A stretch of 64,000 nt of DNA from Methylomicrobium lacus LW14 (GTDB taxonomy: Bacteria; Pseudomonadota; Gammaproteobacteria; Methylococcales; Methylomonadaceae): positions 2,645,501-2,709,500 of the forward strand of contig NZ_AZUN01000001.1 of NCBI RefSeq assembly GCF_000527095.1. The letters run 5' to 3'. How positions within the stretch are numbered: the stretch's first letter is position 1; each line of letters opens with the position of its first letter. A model generated the notes under the pieces. That model was not told the origin of the DNA. It ran no database searches and saw nothing but the letters and a program-made list of their open reading frames with translations. The translations under genes and the position numbers were made by a program. Of the stretch, positions 54,998 through 64,000 are shown one piece after another.

Positions 54998-55789
54998 CTA
55001 AAAACTGTGCTCCAGGGCCGGAAAACGGCGTTCTTTGACCGCCCGGCGGTAGTTGCTTAGCGCCTCGGCGATTGCGACCGGCGGCTGCATGAAATTCATT
55101 GAAAAACGCGGCCGCTTGCCGACGCCGATGTCCAGCATGTCGTACAACACCAGCACCTGGCCGTCGCAGTCGACGCCCGCGCCGATGCCGATCACCGGAA
55201 TCGCCAACTGCGCGCTGATTTCGGCGGCCAGCTTCGCGGGCACGCATTCGAGCACCAGCAGAGAGACCCCGGCTTCCTGGAGTTTTTGCGCATCGGAAAC
55301 GATCTTGTCCGCATCGGCGGCTTCGACGCCCTGCACCTTGTAGCCGCCCAGCCGGTTGATCGACTGCGGCTGCAAGCCCAGATGGCCGCAGACCGGAATG
55401 CCTTGGTCGATCAGGAAGCGAGCCACCTCGAAGCGCGCGCCCTCCAGCTTGACCATCTGCGCGCCGGCCCGCATCAGTTTGGCCGCATTGACCGCCGCGC
55501 CGAGCGGGTCCGGATAAGTCAAAAACGGCAAATCCGCGATCACAAACGCGCGCCGGCGCGCGGCCGCCACGCAGCGGGTATGGTAAATCATGTCGTCCAG
55601 CGTGACAGTCAGCGTCGAAGCCTGGCCCTGGAACACCATGCCCAGAGAGTCGCCGACCAGCATCATCTCGATGCCGGCCGCATCGATCAAGGCGCTGAAG
55701 CTGGCGTCGTAAGCGGTCAAACAGGCGATTTTCTCGCCTTGCCGCTTCATCGCCGCCAAATCATGAATCGATAAGGGTTTCTGCTGCAT
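54998..55789 (-). CDS. panB: 3-methyl-2-oxobutanoate hydroxymethyltransferase
   Basis: 263 residues from ATG at 55789 (MQQKPLSIHDLAAMK). LTAYDASFSALIDAAGIEMMLVGDSLGM holds metal-binding residues; later GIGAGVDCDGQVLVLYDMLD. First step of pantothenate synthesis. It starts just after the folK stop. Confidence 0.97.
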   Translation of the reverse strand: MQQKPLSIHDLAAMKRQGEKIACLTAYDASFSALIDAAGIEMMLVGDSLGMVFQGQASTLTVTLDDMIYHTRCVAAARRRAFVIADLPFLTYPDPLGAAVNAAKLMRAGAQMVKLEGARFEVARFLIDQGIPVCGHLGLQPQSINRLGGYKVQGVEAADADKIVSDAQKLQEAGVSLLVLECVPAKLAAEISAQLAIPVIGIGAGVDCDGQVLVLYDMLDIGVGKRPRFSMNFMQPPVAIAEALSNYRRAVKERRFPALEHSF

Positions 55790-55790
55790 T

Positions 55791-56294
55791 TCACGCCATC
55801 CTTTCGAGCCCATCCAGCGGGCAGTTTGCGACCAGGTCGGCAATCGGCCCGAGCCCCGGCACCCGCAGATCCGGCGCGATTTCGTGCAGCGGATACAACA
55901 CGAAGGCCCTCTGGCTCAGCCCCGGATGCGGCACCGTCAGTTCGGAAGTCTCGATGCGTTGTTCGTCGTAGATCAACAAATCCAGATCGAGCGTGCGCGC
56001 GGTCCAGCGCAGAGAAGTTCTGACCCGCCCATGTTCGTGCTCGATGCGCTGCAATTGATGCAGCAAGTCCAGAGCCGCCAGGTCGGTCTTAACCGCCATT
56101 ACCGCATTGATATAATCGGGCTGATCCTGAGGCCCCATCGGCGAACTGCGGTACAGGCTCGAAAAAGCCAGTTCGCACATGCCCGAAATCGCCGCGCAAT
56201 CGGCGCGCGCCGAGCGGACTTGTGCGACGGGATCGGCCAGATTGCTGCCCAGCCCGATGTAGGCGGTGACAGCGCCGGTGAATGCTTTGCTCAT
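55791..56294 (-). CDS. folK: HPPK, 6-hydroxymethyl-7,8-dihydropterin pyrophosphokinase
   Basis: 167 residues. AYIGLGSNLADP at the start, RTSLRWTARTLDLDLLIYD and VPHPGLSQRAFVLYPL are HPPK signatures. Folate synthesis. Gene order pcnB-folK-panB-panC-panD is a known gammaproteobacterial arrangement. Confidence 0.97.
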   Translation of the reverse strand: MSKAFTGAVTAYIGLGSNLADPVAQVRSARADCAAISGMCELAFSSLYRSSPMGPQDQPDYINAVMAVKTDLAALDLLHQLQRIEHEHGRVRTSLRWTARTLDLDLLIYDEQRIETSELTVPHPGLSQRAFVLYPLHEIAPDLRVPGLGPIADLVANCPLDGLERMA

Positions 56295-56381
56295 CTCTAA
56301 AATGCCAACTTGCCTGGGGTCAATGTGGGAAGTTAATTTTGACCGAATCCTTAGCGCGCGAAAATAAGCGGCTATGCCACA

Positions 56382-57761
56382 CTAAGGGGACGGATTTTCG
56401 TTCGGTCCGGTATTTTTCTTTTTGCTGCTGCGCCTACGGCGGGTGCGGCTGTTTTTCAGATTCCGGGACGGCTGCGTCATCTTTTTTTGCATTGCCTCAT
56501 CGGCCAGCTGGAATTGTCCCCACCAGTCGGCCAGTTCGGCTTCGGCATCGCCGCTTTGCGCGCGGATCACCAGGAAATCATAAGCGGCGCGAAAACGCGG
56601 ATGCGTCAACAGGCGCGCAGGCTTCGGCCCGAGTCGTTGCTCGAACTTCGGCTGCAAACTCCACACTTCGCGCATCGCGATGCTGATATGCCGCGGGAAG
56701 GCGGTGCTTTTGACCTGATGAGCCAGCACTTCGCCGACCGCGCTCTGGAATGCGTTATAGTCGTCCATGCCGCGCTCGAGGTTGAGCTTGACCTGCATCT
56801 TGACCGGTTCCCATAAAAACGCGGCAAACAGAAAATAAGGCGTCACCGTCTTGCCTTCGGCGATCCGGTTGTCCGAGTTTTGTAACGCCTTGATCAGCAG
56901 AAGCTTGGGAAAGCCGTTTTCCTCGACCGCGAGGCTTTTCTCGGTATCCGGGAACAATACCTGAAACAGCCCGTAATGCCGCAGCATTTCGAACGTTTGC
57001 AGCGCATAGCCGGACAAAAACAGCTTCAGCACCTCGTCATAAAGCCGCGCGGAAGGAATGCTGTAAAGCAGTTCGGCGGCGTCGTGCATCGCATTCTGGC
57101 AATCGGCATGCAGGTTGAAACCCAGTTTGACCGCAAAGCGCACCGCGCGCAGCATCCTGACCGGGTCTTCGCGGAATCGTGTGTCCGGGTCGCCAATCAG
57201 CCTGAGCGTAGCGGCTTTGTGATCGTCCATGCCGCCGGTATAGTCGACGACCGAAAAATCCTTGATGTTGTAGTACAGCGCGTTGACCGTAAAATCGCGG
57301 CGCCAGACATCCTGCTCTATCGTGCCGTACACATTGTCGCGCAACAGACGGCCCTCGTCATTGGTGACCTGATTGTCGTTCTGCTGATCGCCCATGCCGC
57401 GAAAGGTCGCCACCTCGATCACCTCATGACCGAAATGCACATGCGCAAGACGAAAGCGCCGACCGATCAGGCGGCAATTGCGAAACACGCCCTTGATCTG
57501 TTCCGGATGCGCATTGGTCACCACATCGAAATCTTTCGGCTCGCGCCCGAGCAATAAATCACGCACGCAACCGCCGACCAGATACGCCTCATATCCCGAT
57601 TTTTGCAGACGATACAGCACCTTCAGCGCATGATCGCTGATCTGGGCCCGAGAAATCGTATGTTCGGGACGCGGGTAAATTCGAACTTGCGGCGCTTCGG
57701 GTACGGATTTGCCGCCAGTTGATTTAACTATTTTTTTGAAGAAGTTTAAAATAATCGACAT
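56382..57761 (-). CDS. pcnB: Poly(A) polymerase I
   Basis: 459 residues. Nucleotidyltransferase motif LVGGCVRDLLLGREPKDFDV, RRDFTVNALYYN and RFREDPVRMLRAVRFAVKLG are present. The C-terminus is basic (RTRRRRSSKKK). Adds 3' tails that promote RNA decay. It leads the cluster. Confidence 0.96.
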   Translation of the reverse strand: MSIILNFFKKIVKSTGGKSVPEAPQVRIYPRPEHTISRAQISDHALKVLYRLQKSGYEAYLVGGCVRDLLLGREPKDFDVVTNAHPEQIKGVFRNCRLIGRRFRLAHVHFGHEVIEVATFRGMGDQQNDNQVTNDEGRLLRDNVYGTIEQDVWRRDFTVNALYYNIKDFSVVDYTGGMDDHKAATLRLIGDPDTRFREDPVRMLRAVRFAVKLGFNLHADCQNAMHDAAELLYSIPSARLYDEVLKLFLSGYALQTFEMLRHYGLFQVLFPDTEKSLAVEENGFPKLLLIKALQNSDNRIAEGKTVTPYFLFAAFLWEPVKMQVKLNLERGMDDYNAFQSAVGEVLAHQVKSTAFPRHISIAMREVWSLQPKFEQRLGPKPARLLTHPRFRAAYDFLVIRAQSGDAEAELADWWGQFQLADEAMQKKMTQPSRNLKNSRTRRRRSSKKKNTGPNENPSP

Positions 57762-57970
57762 TCCCTGGTTATTGTTATTTGTCTAAATCATATCATTTCA
57801 CGCCTGATAGCCCAACAGGCACTATTCTTTGATAATCGATTCGGATATAGTAAAATGATTTCCGGAAGCTAGCAAACCCATCCTGATTGGCACGGCATTG
57901 AATCTGCATCAAGGATCAGGATATTATCTTTTTTATTCACCGGCGCGCATTCACTAACACGTCTGACGAG

Positions 57971-58153
57971 ATGGCTATGTACAGAAAATTAATTAACGGT
58001 TTTATCGACAACCCGCTGGTAAGCAGCATTTTGGCAGTGGACTTTCTGCTGCTGCTTTTCATTCGTCCGCCGGTCTTCTTTTCCTTAATCTTGCTGGGTA
58101 CGCTTGCCGGTTGCAGCATGTACATCGGCCAAAAAACCGCCCTGTTCAAATAA
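57971..58153 (+). CDS. Small membrane protein
   Basis: 60 residues, two hydrophobic stretches (about 17-31 and 35-55). No family recognised. ATG at 57977 is an alternative start. It abuts the RDD gene, so they are probably cotranscribed. Confidence 0.6.
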   Translation: MAMYRKLINGFIDNPLVSSILAVDFLLLLFIRPPVFFSLILLGTLAGCSMYIGQKTALFK

Positions 58154-58615
58154 TTGCAGTTGCCGGATCGAAGCGCTGCGTTGCCGGGCGCCGATGCCGC
58201 GCCCGGCCTCTTCCGCCGTCTGGCGGCCATCGTTTATGATGCGTTTTTACTGGCCGCGGTGCTGTTCGTCGCGACCGCCTCGATATTGCCGTTCAATGCG
58301 GGCGCGGCCTTTACGGCCGAGCAATTTTTCTACCCTGCCTATCTGCTCGGCGTCAGTTTCCTGTTTTTTGCCTGGTTCTGGACGCACGGCGGCCAAACCT
58401 TAGGGATGCGCGCCTGGAAAATCAAAATCCTGACCTTTGACCGTGATCCGATCAGCTGGCGTCAGGCCGCACTCCGCTTTGTCTCGGCGCTCTTGTCCTG
58501 GCTGTTTTTCGGGCTCGGCTTCTGGTGGATTGTTTTCGACAAACAAAAACGCGGCTGGCATGATCATGTGTCCAAAACCGCGGTTTATTTCGAATCCCAT
58601 TCCCCCACCCGATAA
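58154..58615 (+). CDS. RDD-family membrane protein
   Basis: 153 residues starting with TTG directly after the stop of the preceding gene. RDD features: RLAAIVYDAFLLAAVLF, then GGQTLGMRAWKIKI and DKQKRGWHDHVSKT. Three membrane helices. Function unknown; often implicated in transport or stress. The TTG start is chosen because no ATG precedes the first helix. Confidence 0.88.
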   Translation: MQLPDRSAALPGADAAPGLFRRLAAIVYDAFLLAAVLFVATASILPFNAGAAFTAEQFFYPAYLLGVSFLFFAWFWTHGGQTLGMRAWKIKILTFDRDPISWRQAALRFVSALLSWLFFGLGFWWIVFDKQKRGWHDHVSKTAVYFESHSPTR

Positions 58616-58860
58616 ATCCGCACACCAGGCAAGCCGGCTTGCAAGAGGAACGCGATAGCGGGCATGCTGCCCGCCCTAGTATAACTGATCCGCTTGTTTC
58701 GCGCGATCCTATTGCCGGCGGAAGCCCGTCAATCGCCGCTTAACAGCCGCCTCGGTCCCTCTCGTTATCCCCAAATGCGGCCCTATGCGCTATTTTGTTG
58801 TGTTGAACGCTTAGCCCCATCCTGTCAATTTGGACACGCGATACCTAAAGGGACACCCTA

Positions 58861-61800
58861 ATGACCGAGTCAAGCCCCCTCACCCCGCTGGACAGCGGCA
58901 TTGCCGTCATCCATTCGAACCAACTCGAAGAGCTCCGCGATGTCGTCGCGCACTGGCTGCGCCAACATCCTTTGATGCCGCTGGAGCAAGAAGTCTTCCT
59001 GGTGCAAAGCAACGGCATGGGACAATGGCTGAAGCAGAACCTGGCGCAAAACTCCGCGCTGAGCGTTGCGGCTGCAATCCAGATGCAGCTGCCCTCGCTG
59101 TTCATCTGGAGCGTTTATCGGGCGGTATTGGGCGAAAAAATTCCGCTGGAGCAACCGCTCGCGAAAGCCCCGCTGACCTGGCGGCTTTATCGCTTGTTGC
59201 CTACCCTTGTATCCCAATCCGGTTTCGAAACTCTGAAGACATTCCTGGCCGATGACCGCGACAGCCGGAAACGCTACCAGCTATCCGAGCAGCTCGCCGA
59301 TTTGTTCGACCAGTATCAGGTGTACCGTTCGGACTGGCTGACCGATTGGGCCAAAGGCGAAAATGTCCTGCGCGACTCGCACGGCAAAGACCAATCTATC
59401 CCGGACGCGCAGTGCTGGCAGGCCGACTTGTGGCGAGCGGTACTGGCCGATTTAGGCAGCGAGACGGTCGCCCCCTTCGCCAGCCGGGCTGCCGTGCACG
59501 CGCAGTTCATGGACCGCATAAAAACACTGAAGGACCGGCCGCCCGGACTTCCGCGCCGGATCATCCTATTCGGCCTGTCTTCCTTGCCCCAGCAATCGCT
59601 CGAAGTCCTGGAAAAGTTGGGCAAGTTCTGCCAGATCGTGCTGTTCGTGCACAATCCCTGCCGGCACTACTGGGCCGACATCATCGAAGACAAGGACTTG
59701 CTCAAGGCCGAACGCCGCCGCCAGACCTATAAAGATCCCGCAAAAATTTCAAATACCGGCGATCTTCACCTCGACGCACAGCCCCTGCTGGCGGCCTGGG
59801 GCAAGCAGGGCCGCGACTACATCCGCCTGCTGGACCATTACGACGAGAAGCAACGCTACCAGGACTGGAATTGGCAGGACAACAAAATCGACCTGTTCGT
59901 CGATTACGGCGAGTCTCCCGACCGGCGCACCTTGCTGCAGCATCTCCAGCAATCGATCCTCGACCTGGAACCGCTGCCTTCCCCGCCGGCCCTGCTGGAG
60001 CGCGTCGACGACTCGATAGTCTTTCATGTCGCGCACAGCCGGCAGCGCGAAGTCGAAATCCTGCACGACCGGTTGCTGGCGCGCTTCGAAGCCTCTGCGA
60101 AGAAGGATTCCCCCCTTTCGCCGCGCGACGTGATCGTAATGGTGCCGGACATCAACGCCTACGCGCCCCATATCCGGGCCGTCTTCGGCCTCTATCCGTC
60201 CGACGATCCGCGCCATATTCCCTACAGCCTGGCCGACCGCCAGCAGCGCGGCAACGATCCCTTGCTGACCGCGATCGAGTCCCTGCTCGATTTGCCCGAC
60301 TCGCGCTTCACGGTCAGCGAATACCTCGACCTGCTCGAAGTCGGCACGTTGCGTGCTCGTTTTAAAATCGAGGAAAGCGCGATCCCCAAACTGCATCAAT
60401 GGATCGAGGAAGCCGGCATCCGCTGGGGGCTAAACGCCGAACAGCGCGCCCGGATCGTCAACATGCCGAAACTGGAAGCGAATACCTGGCAATTCGGCCT
60501 GCGCCGGATGCTGCTGGGCTACGCGGTCGGCGCCGGCGAAGCGTTCGGCGGCATCGAGCCTTACGAGGAAATCGGCGGCCTAGACGCCCAATGGCTCGGC
60601 GGCCTGGCCTTCCTGCTCGAAGCGCTGGAAAACTATGCTCGAAGGCTCGCGCAGCCGCAAAGCTTTTCCGACTGGCGGCAAACCCTGCAAAGCCTGCTCG
60701 ACGATTTCTTCATCGCCGGCGGCGAAGCCGAACGCAAGACCTTGGATTCCTTGACCGAGGCCCTGGAAACGTGGGGCCGGCACTGCAAACAGGCCGGACT
60801 CGGCCCGGACGACAAGCTGCCGATCCAAGTGGCGCGCGAAGCCTGGCTGGCCGGCGTCGACGAACCGTCCCTGCACCAGCGTTTTTTGAGCGGCAAGGTC
60901 AATTTCTGCACCCTGATGCCGATGCGGGCGATTCCGTTCCGTCAGATTTGCCTCTTGGGCATGAACGACGGCGATTATCCGCGCAATCAGCAGGTGAACG
61001 GTTTCGACCTGATGAGCCAGCGCGGCCAGTATCGCCCGGGCGACCGCTCGCGCCGACAGGACGACCAATACCTGTTCCTGGAAGCCTTACTGTCCGCGCG
61101 GGAGCAGCTTTATATCAGCTGGATCGGCCGCAGCATCCGCGACGACAGCAAGCGTCCGCCGTCGGTGCTGGTCGGCCAGTTGCGCGACGTACTGGCGCAG
61201 GGATGGGTGCCGCCAAACGGCAAAAAACTGCTTGACGAGATCACCGCCTGCCATCCGCTGCAACCGTTCAGCCGCAAGTATGTAACCAAAACCCAGGACC
61301 CTGGGCCGGAACTGTACACCTATACGAAGGAATGGTTTTCGGAAACGGCTGTGGCCGAATCGGACGAATCGGCGCCTGTCCCGGCGAATGAAAAACCCTT
61401 GACCTTCTCGCCGGAATTCCTGGCCAGCTTTTTGAGAGCGCCGGTCAAGGAATTCTGCAATTTCGCGCTGAAATTCGGCTTCGACGACGAAACGGTCACC
61501 AGCAAGGACCACGAGCCTTTTCAGTTCGAGGCTCTGCAAGCCTACATGTACAGCAATCGTTTGCTTGATGCGATAAAAAACACGAACCCAGACGATGTCG
61601 AGGCATTTCTTGACCACCAGCAAACCGTGATGGCGCAAAAAGGCGAGCTGCCGCTCGGCGGTTTCGCGAAAGCCTTCTATACCAGCCTGACCGAGCCGGT
61701 AAAAACAGCCTGGGATAATTACCAGGCACTGCTTTCGGATTGGCCCACCGGGCGGGAAGCTCATGTCATAACGTTGCGGCTCCAGCCAAAGGAAGGGCCG

Positions 61801-62382
61801 GTAGTGGAACTGACCGGCGAACTCAGCCAGCTGCGCCGGCATCGCGACCATGAAAAGCTCGCGTTGGTGTATCTGACCGTGCAGTCGTTGAAGCCAAAAG
61901 AAGGGATCAAATACCATAATCTGATGAAATACTGGGTACTGCATCTAACCGCCTGCGCAGAAGGATTGGAGCTTGAAACCTATGTGGCCGCAGCGGACGG
62001 CATACTCAAAATAAAATCGCTTGACCGGGCAGAGGCGTCAGACCAGTTGCAAACTCTGTTATATGCGGTGTATCAGGGCATGCGCGATCCGCTACCGATC
62101 GCCTGCAAGACTGCGTTCGCCTGGCTGTCCGCTCTGGATAAGGACAAAGCACAACAAGATAAGGCGATGGAAAAAGCCCGAGACTGCTACGAAGGCAGCG
62201 ATTGGAAAGACGGAGAGGTGGCTTATGATCCCTATCTGGCGCGGTTTTTCCCGACCTTCGAGGAACTGCGTCAAGCCGACTCCGACATAGGCTTCGAATT
62301 TTGGACCGAAACGCTATACGGTCCTATTTTTGATCCTGACCTTATCACCCATTATTCATTCGCAACGGAAGCGCAATCATGA
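58861..62382 (+). CDS. recC: Exodeoxyribonuclease V gamma subunit RecC
   Basis: 1173 residues, normal RecC length. Inactivated helicase fold: MGQWLKQNLAQ at the start, ILFGLSSLPQQSLEVL, LMPMRAIPFRQICLLGMNDGDYPR and a degenerate nuclease-like C-terminal part. With RecB and RecD it processes double-strand breaks and recognises Chi. The stop overlaps recB by four bases. Confidence 0.96.
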   Translation: MTESSPLTPLDSGIAVIHSNQLEELRDVVAHWLRQHPLMPLEQEVFLVQSNGMGQWLKQNLAQNSALSVAAAIQMQLPSLFIWSVYRAVLGEKIPLEQPLAKAPLTWRLYRLLPTLVSQSGFETLKTFLADDRDSRKRYQLSEQLADLFDQYQVYRSDWLTDWAKGENVLRDSHGKDQSIPDAQCWQADLWRAVLADLGSETVAPFASRAAVHAQFMDRIKTLKDRPPGLPRRIILFGLSSLPQQSLEVLEKLGKFCQIVLFVHNPCRHYWADIIEDKDLLKAERRRQTYKDPAKISNTGDLHLDAQPLLAAWGKQGRDYIRLLDHYDEKQRYQDWNWQDNKIDLFVDYGESPDRRTLLQHLQQSILDLEPLPSPPALLERVDDSIVFHVAHSRQREVEILHDRLLARFEASAKKDSPLSPRDVIVMVPDINAYAPHIRAVFGLYPSDDPRHIPYSLADRQQRGNDPLLTAIESLLDLPDSRFTVSEYLDLLEVGTLRARFKIEESAIPKLHQWIEEAGIRWGLNAEQRARIVNMPKLEANTWQFGLRRMLLGYAVGAGEAFGGIEPYEEIGGLDAQWLGGLAFLLEALENYARRLAQPQSFSDWRQTLQSLLDDFFIAGGEAERKTLDSLTEALETWGRHCKQAGLGPDDKLPIQVAREAWLAGVDEPSLHQRFLSGKVNFCTLMPMRAIPFRQICLLGMNDGDYPRNQQVNGFDLMSQRGQYRPGDRSRRQDDQYLFLEALLSAREQLYISWIGRSIRDDSKRPPSVLVGQLRDVLAQGWVPPNGKKLLDEITACHPLQPFSRKYVTKTQDPGPELYTYTKEWFSETAVAESDESAPVPANEKPLTFSPEFLASFLRAPVKEFCNFALKFGFDDETVTSKDHEPFQFEALQAYMYSNRLLDAIKNTNPDDVEAFLDHQQTVMAQKGELPLGGFAKAFYTSLTEPVKTAWDNYQALLSDWPTGREAHVITLRLQPKEGPVVELTGELSQLRRHRDHEKLALVYLTVQSLKPKEGIKYHNLMKYWVLHLTACAEGLELETYVAAADGILKIKSLDRAEASDQLQTLLYAVYQGMRDPLPIACKTAFAWLSALDKDKAQQDKAMEKARDCYEGSDWKDGEVAYDPYLARFFPTFEELRQADSDIGFEFWTETLYGPIFDPDLITHYSFATEAQS

Positions 62383-64000
62383 CAGCGGCCATCCCGTTAA
62401 ACCCCGTCGATTTTCCCCTGTCCGGCGTCCGCCTGATCGAAGCCAGCGCCGGAACCGGCAAAACCTATACGATCGCGGCCTTGTATGTACGGCTGATCCT
62501 CGGTCACTCCCCGAACAATGCGGCACCGGAACGCCAACTATTGCCGCCGGAAATCCTGGTTGTCACGTTCACCGACCCGGCGACGCAGGAACTCCGGGAG
62601 CGTATCCGCGACCGCCTGAGCCAGACGGCGCGCTTTTTCCGCAAAAAATCCGTCAAAACGGACCCCTTTCTGGAAGCCGTACGCGCGGATTTCCCCGAAA
62701 CCGCGTGGCCTGCCTGCGCCCATCGCCTGGAACTGGCCGCCAACTGGATGGACGAAGCGGCGATTTATACCATCCACGGCTGGTGCAACAGAATGCTGCA
62801 GCAGCATGCGTTTCACAGCGGCAGCCTGTTCCGCCAGGAAGTCAATAACGACGACACGGAGCTTTTGCACGAAGTTGTCAAGGATTACTGGCGCAACTTT
62901 TACTATGACGTGGAGGACGATCCGGATATCGTTCAACTTTACAACCATTTCAGCCATCCCGACGCGTTGCTGAATGATCTCAAGGCGCACCTGAACAGCT
63001 CGGACCCGATCGACCGCTGCCTGGAGAATCATCCCGATATCAAATCCCTGCTGGCGTCGGTAGATGATGCCAAGCTGCAGGCGCTGAAAGCCCTGAAAGA
63101 GCCATGGAACCGCTGGGCAGGTGAAGTAAAAGCCCTAGTTGAAGACGCGGTTAAAAATAAAGTCCTTCCCGCCAAAAACTATAAATCCAACCATGTTCGA
63201 GATTGGTTCGACAAAATCACCGCCTGGAGCTCGAACCCTATGGAAGGGACGCTCAATCTCGGCAAAGGCTTCGAAAATCTCTCCCCCAGCGGAATGCAGA
63301 GCCTGGCCGACCCTGGCAAAATCCTGCCCATGCATCCCGGCTTCGACGCAATCGCCCTATTACCCCAGCAACTCGCGTCGCTCCCCAAACTGAAAGTCGA
63401 GCTGATGAAGCATGCAATTCACTGGATACGGGAACGTTATGACCGCGAAAAGCAGCGCATGGCCCGGATGACTTTCAACGACATGCTGACCCGCCTGGAT
63501 AACGCGCTGCAAGGACCCAGCGGAGAGTCATTGAAAAAGACGATCCGCCAGCAATACCCGATCGCGCTGATCGACGAATTCCAGGATACCGATCCGATCC
63601 AGTACCGGATATTTTCGGCCATCTACCCGGCGGACACCGAAGACGGCGCGGGCTGCTTTATGATCGGCGACCCGAAGCAGGCGATCTATTCGTTCCGCGG
63701 CGCCGATATTTACACCTATCTGAAAGCTCACAGGCACACGAAAGGACGCCGTCATACACTGACGACCAATTACCGCTCCACAAACGCCCTGGTCGAGGCC
63801 GTCAACCAGGTCTTCCTGTATGCGGACGGCAAACATCCGGCCGGGGTTTTCCGCTTCAGGCGCGAGCAGGAAAATCCCCTGCCTTTCCTCGAAGTCGGCG
63901 CAAAGGGGCGAGAAGAGGAATGGCAGATCGATCATCGACTCGCGCCTGCCCTCACATTTTGGCTTTTGAACGAGGGAAAAGCGGTCGGAATGCCGGAGTA
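62379..64000 (+). CDS. recB: Exodeoxyribonuclease V beta subunit RecB, 3' part outside window
   Basis: About 540 residues of the helicase half are seen. Walker A EASAGTGKTYTIAALYVRL near residue 20, TFTDPATQELRERI, then YTIHGWCNRML, and Walker B LIDEFQDTDPIQ with the FMIGDPKQAIYSFRGAD motif. The nuclease domain lies beyond the window. ATG overlaps the recC stop as ATGA, so recB follows recC as in other Gammaproteobacteria. Confidence 0.96.
   Translation, partial: MTAAIPLNPVDFPLSGVRLIEASAGTGKTYTIAALYVRLILGHSPNNAAPERQLLPPEILVVTFTDPATQELRERIRDRLSQTARFFRKKSVKTDPFLEAVRADFPETAWPACAHRLELAANWMDEAAIYTIHGWCNRMLQQHAFHSGSLFRQEVNNDDTELLHEVVKDYWRNFYYDVEDDPDIVQLYNHFSHPDALLNDLKAHLNSSDPIDRCLENHPDIKSLLASVDDAKLQALKALKEPWNRWAGEVKALVEDAVKNKVLPAKNYKSNHVRDWFDKITAWSSNPMEGTLNLGKGFENLSPSGMQSLADPGKILPMHPGFDAIALLPQQLASLPKLKVELMKHAIHWIRERYDREKQRMARMTFNDMLTRLDNALQGPSGESLKKTIRQQYPIALIDEFQDTDPIQYRIFSAIYPADTEDGAGCFMIGDPKQAIYSFRGADIYTYLKAHRHTKGRRHTLTTNYRSTNALVEAVNQVFLYADGKHPAGVFRFRREQENPLPFLEVGAKGREEEWQIDHRLAPALTFWLLNEGKAVGMPE

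Overview
This window is a chromosomal segment of a gammaproteobacterial (type I) methanotroph. The deciding evidence is a complete minus-strand pmoCAB operon (11450-14433) for particulate methane monooxygenase, in which every known copper ligand of PmoB and PmoC can be located. The neighbouring genes (LapD/LapG, TusDC, PilT/PilU, the RecBCD genes and a panDCB-folK-pcnB block) are typical of Gammaproteobacteria. Genus cannot be settled from the sequence; a Methylomicrobium/Methylosarcina-like organism is a guess.

Layout. 1-2452: 5' part of a hybrid sensor kinase, cut by the window edge. 3109-6070: moeB-like gene divergent from groESL, which has a perfect CIRCE operator (HrcA control). 6274-9588: LapD-like c-di-GMP receptor, LapG protease and a YgjP-type metallopeptidase. 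9743-10588: a lytic transglycosylase gene broken by two in-frame stops. 11369-14584: pmoCAB with promoter and terminator. 14713-18653: small genes, dcd and the methionine-salvage operon mtnB-mtnD-mtnC. 18820-26026: an adaptor plus ABC ATPase without a permease, converging on a DedA / heavy-metal RND / SagB-type oxidoreductase operon. 26231-28302: REP-like palindromes, yfbR, a small lipoprotein and rbgA.

28303-34629 is the accessory region. It is poorer in GC, has small orphan genes, and carries at least three convincing attC recombination sites plus one or two degenerate ones, without an integrase in the window. I read it as a cluster of integron cassettes lacking an integrase (CALIN-type). 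Cargo includes a HEPN-motif protein, a secreted orphan, a DUF4304 protein, a stand-alone zinc deaminase-like protein (HAE + CPQC) and a DUF4431 protein. A three-copy repeat of about 60-80 bp and a REP pair are interspersed. This is the best candidate for undescribed biology.

34630-41629: secreted and envelope genes (orphan exported protein, DUF4136 lipoprotein, CAP protein, SelO, an RTX-like calcium-binding protein, a LysM-YkuD-SPOR L,D-transpeptidase). 41674-45340: rluB, scpB, scpA, a site-2 protease and a YciO-type Sua5 protein. 45477-48483: tsaB behind a two-gene copper unit, a membrane-anchored cupredoxin and a two-domain multicopper oxidase with its type 1 site in the first domain. 48632-51194: tusD, tusC (no tusB), an orphan M41-like peptidase with an intrinsic terminator directly before its ribosome site, and a YggS/PLPBP gene. 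51318-53512: pilT-pilU. 53604-57761: pan/folK/pcnB. 57971-64000: two small membrane proteins, recC and the 5' part of recB.
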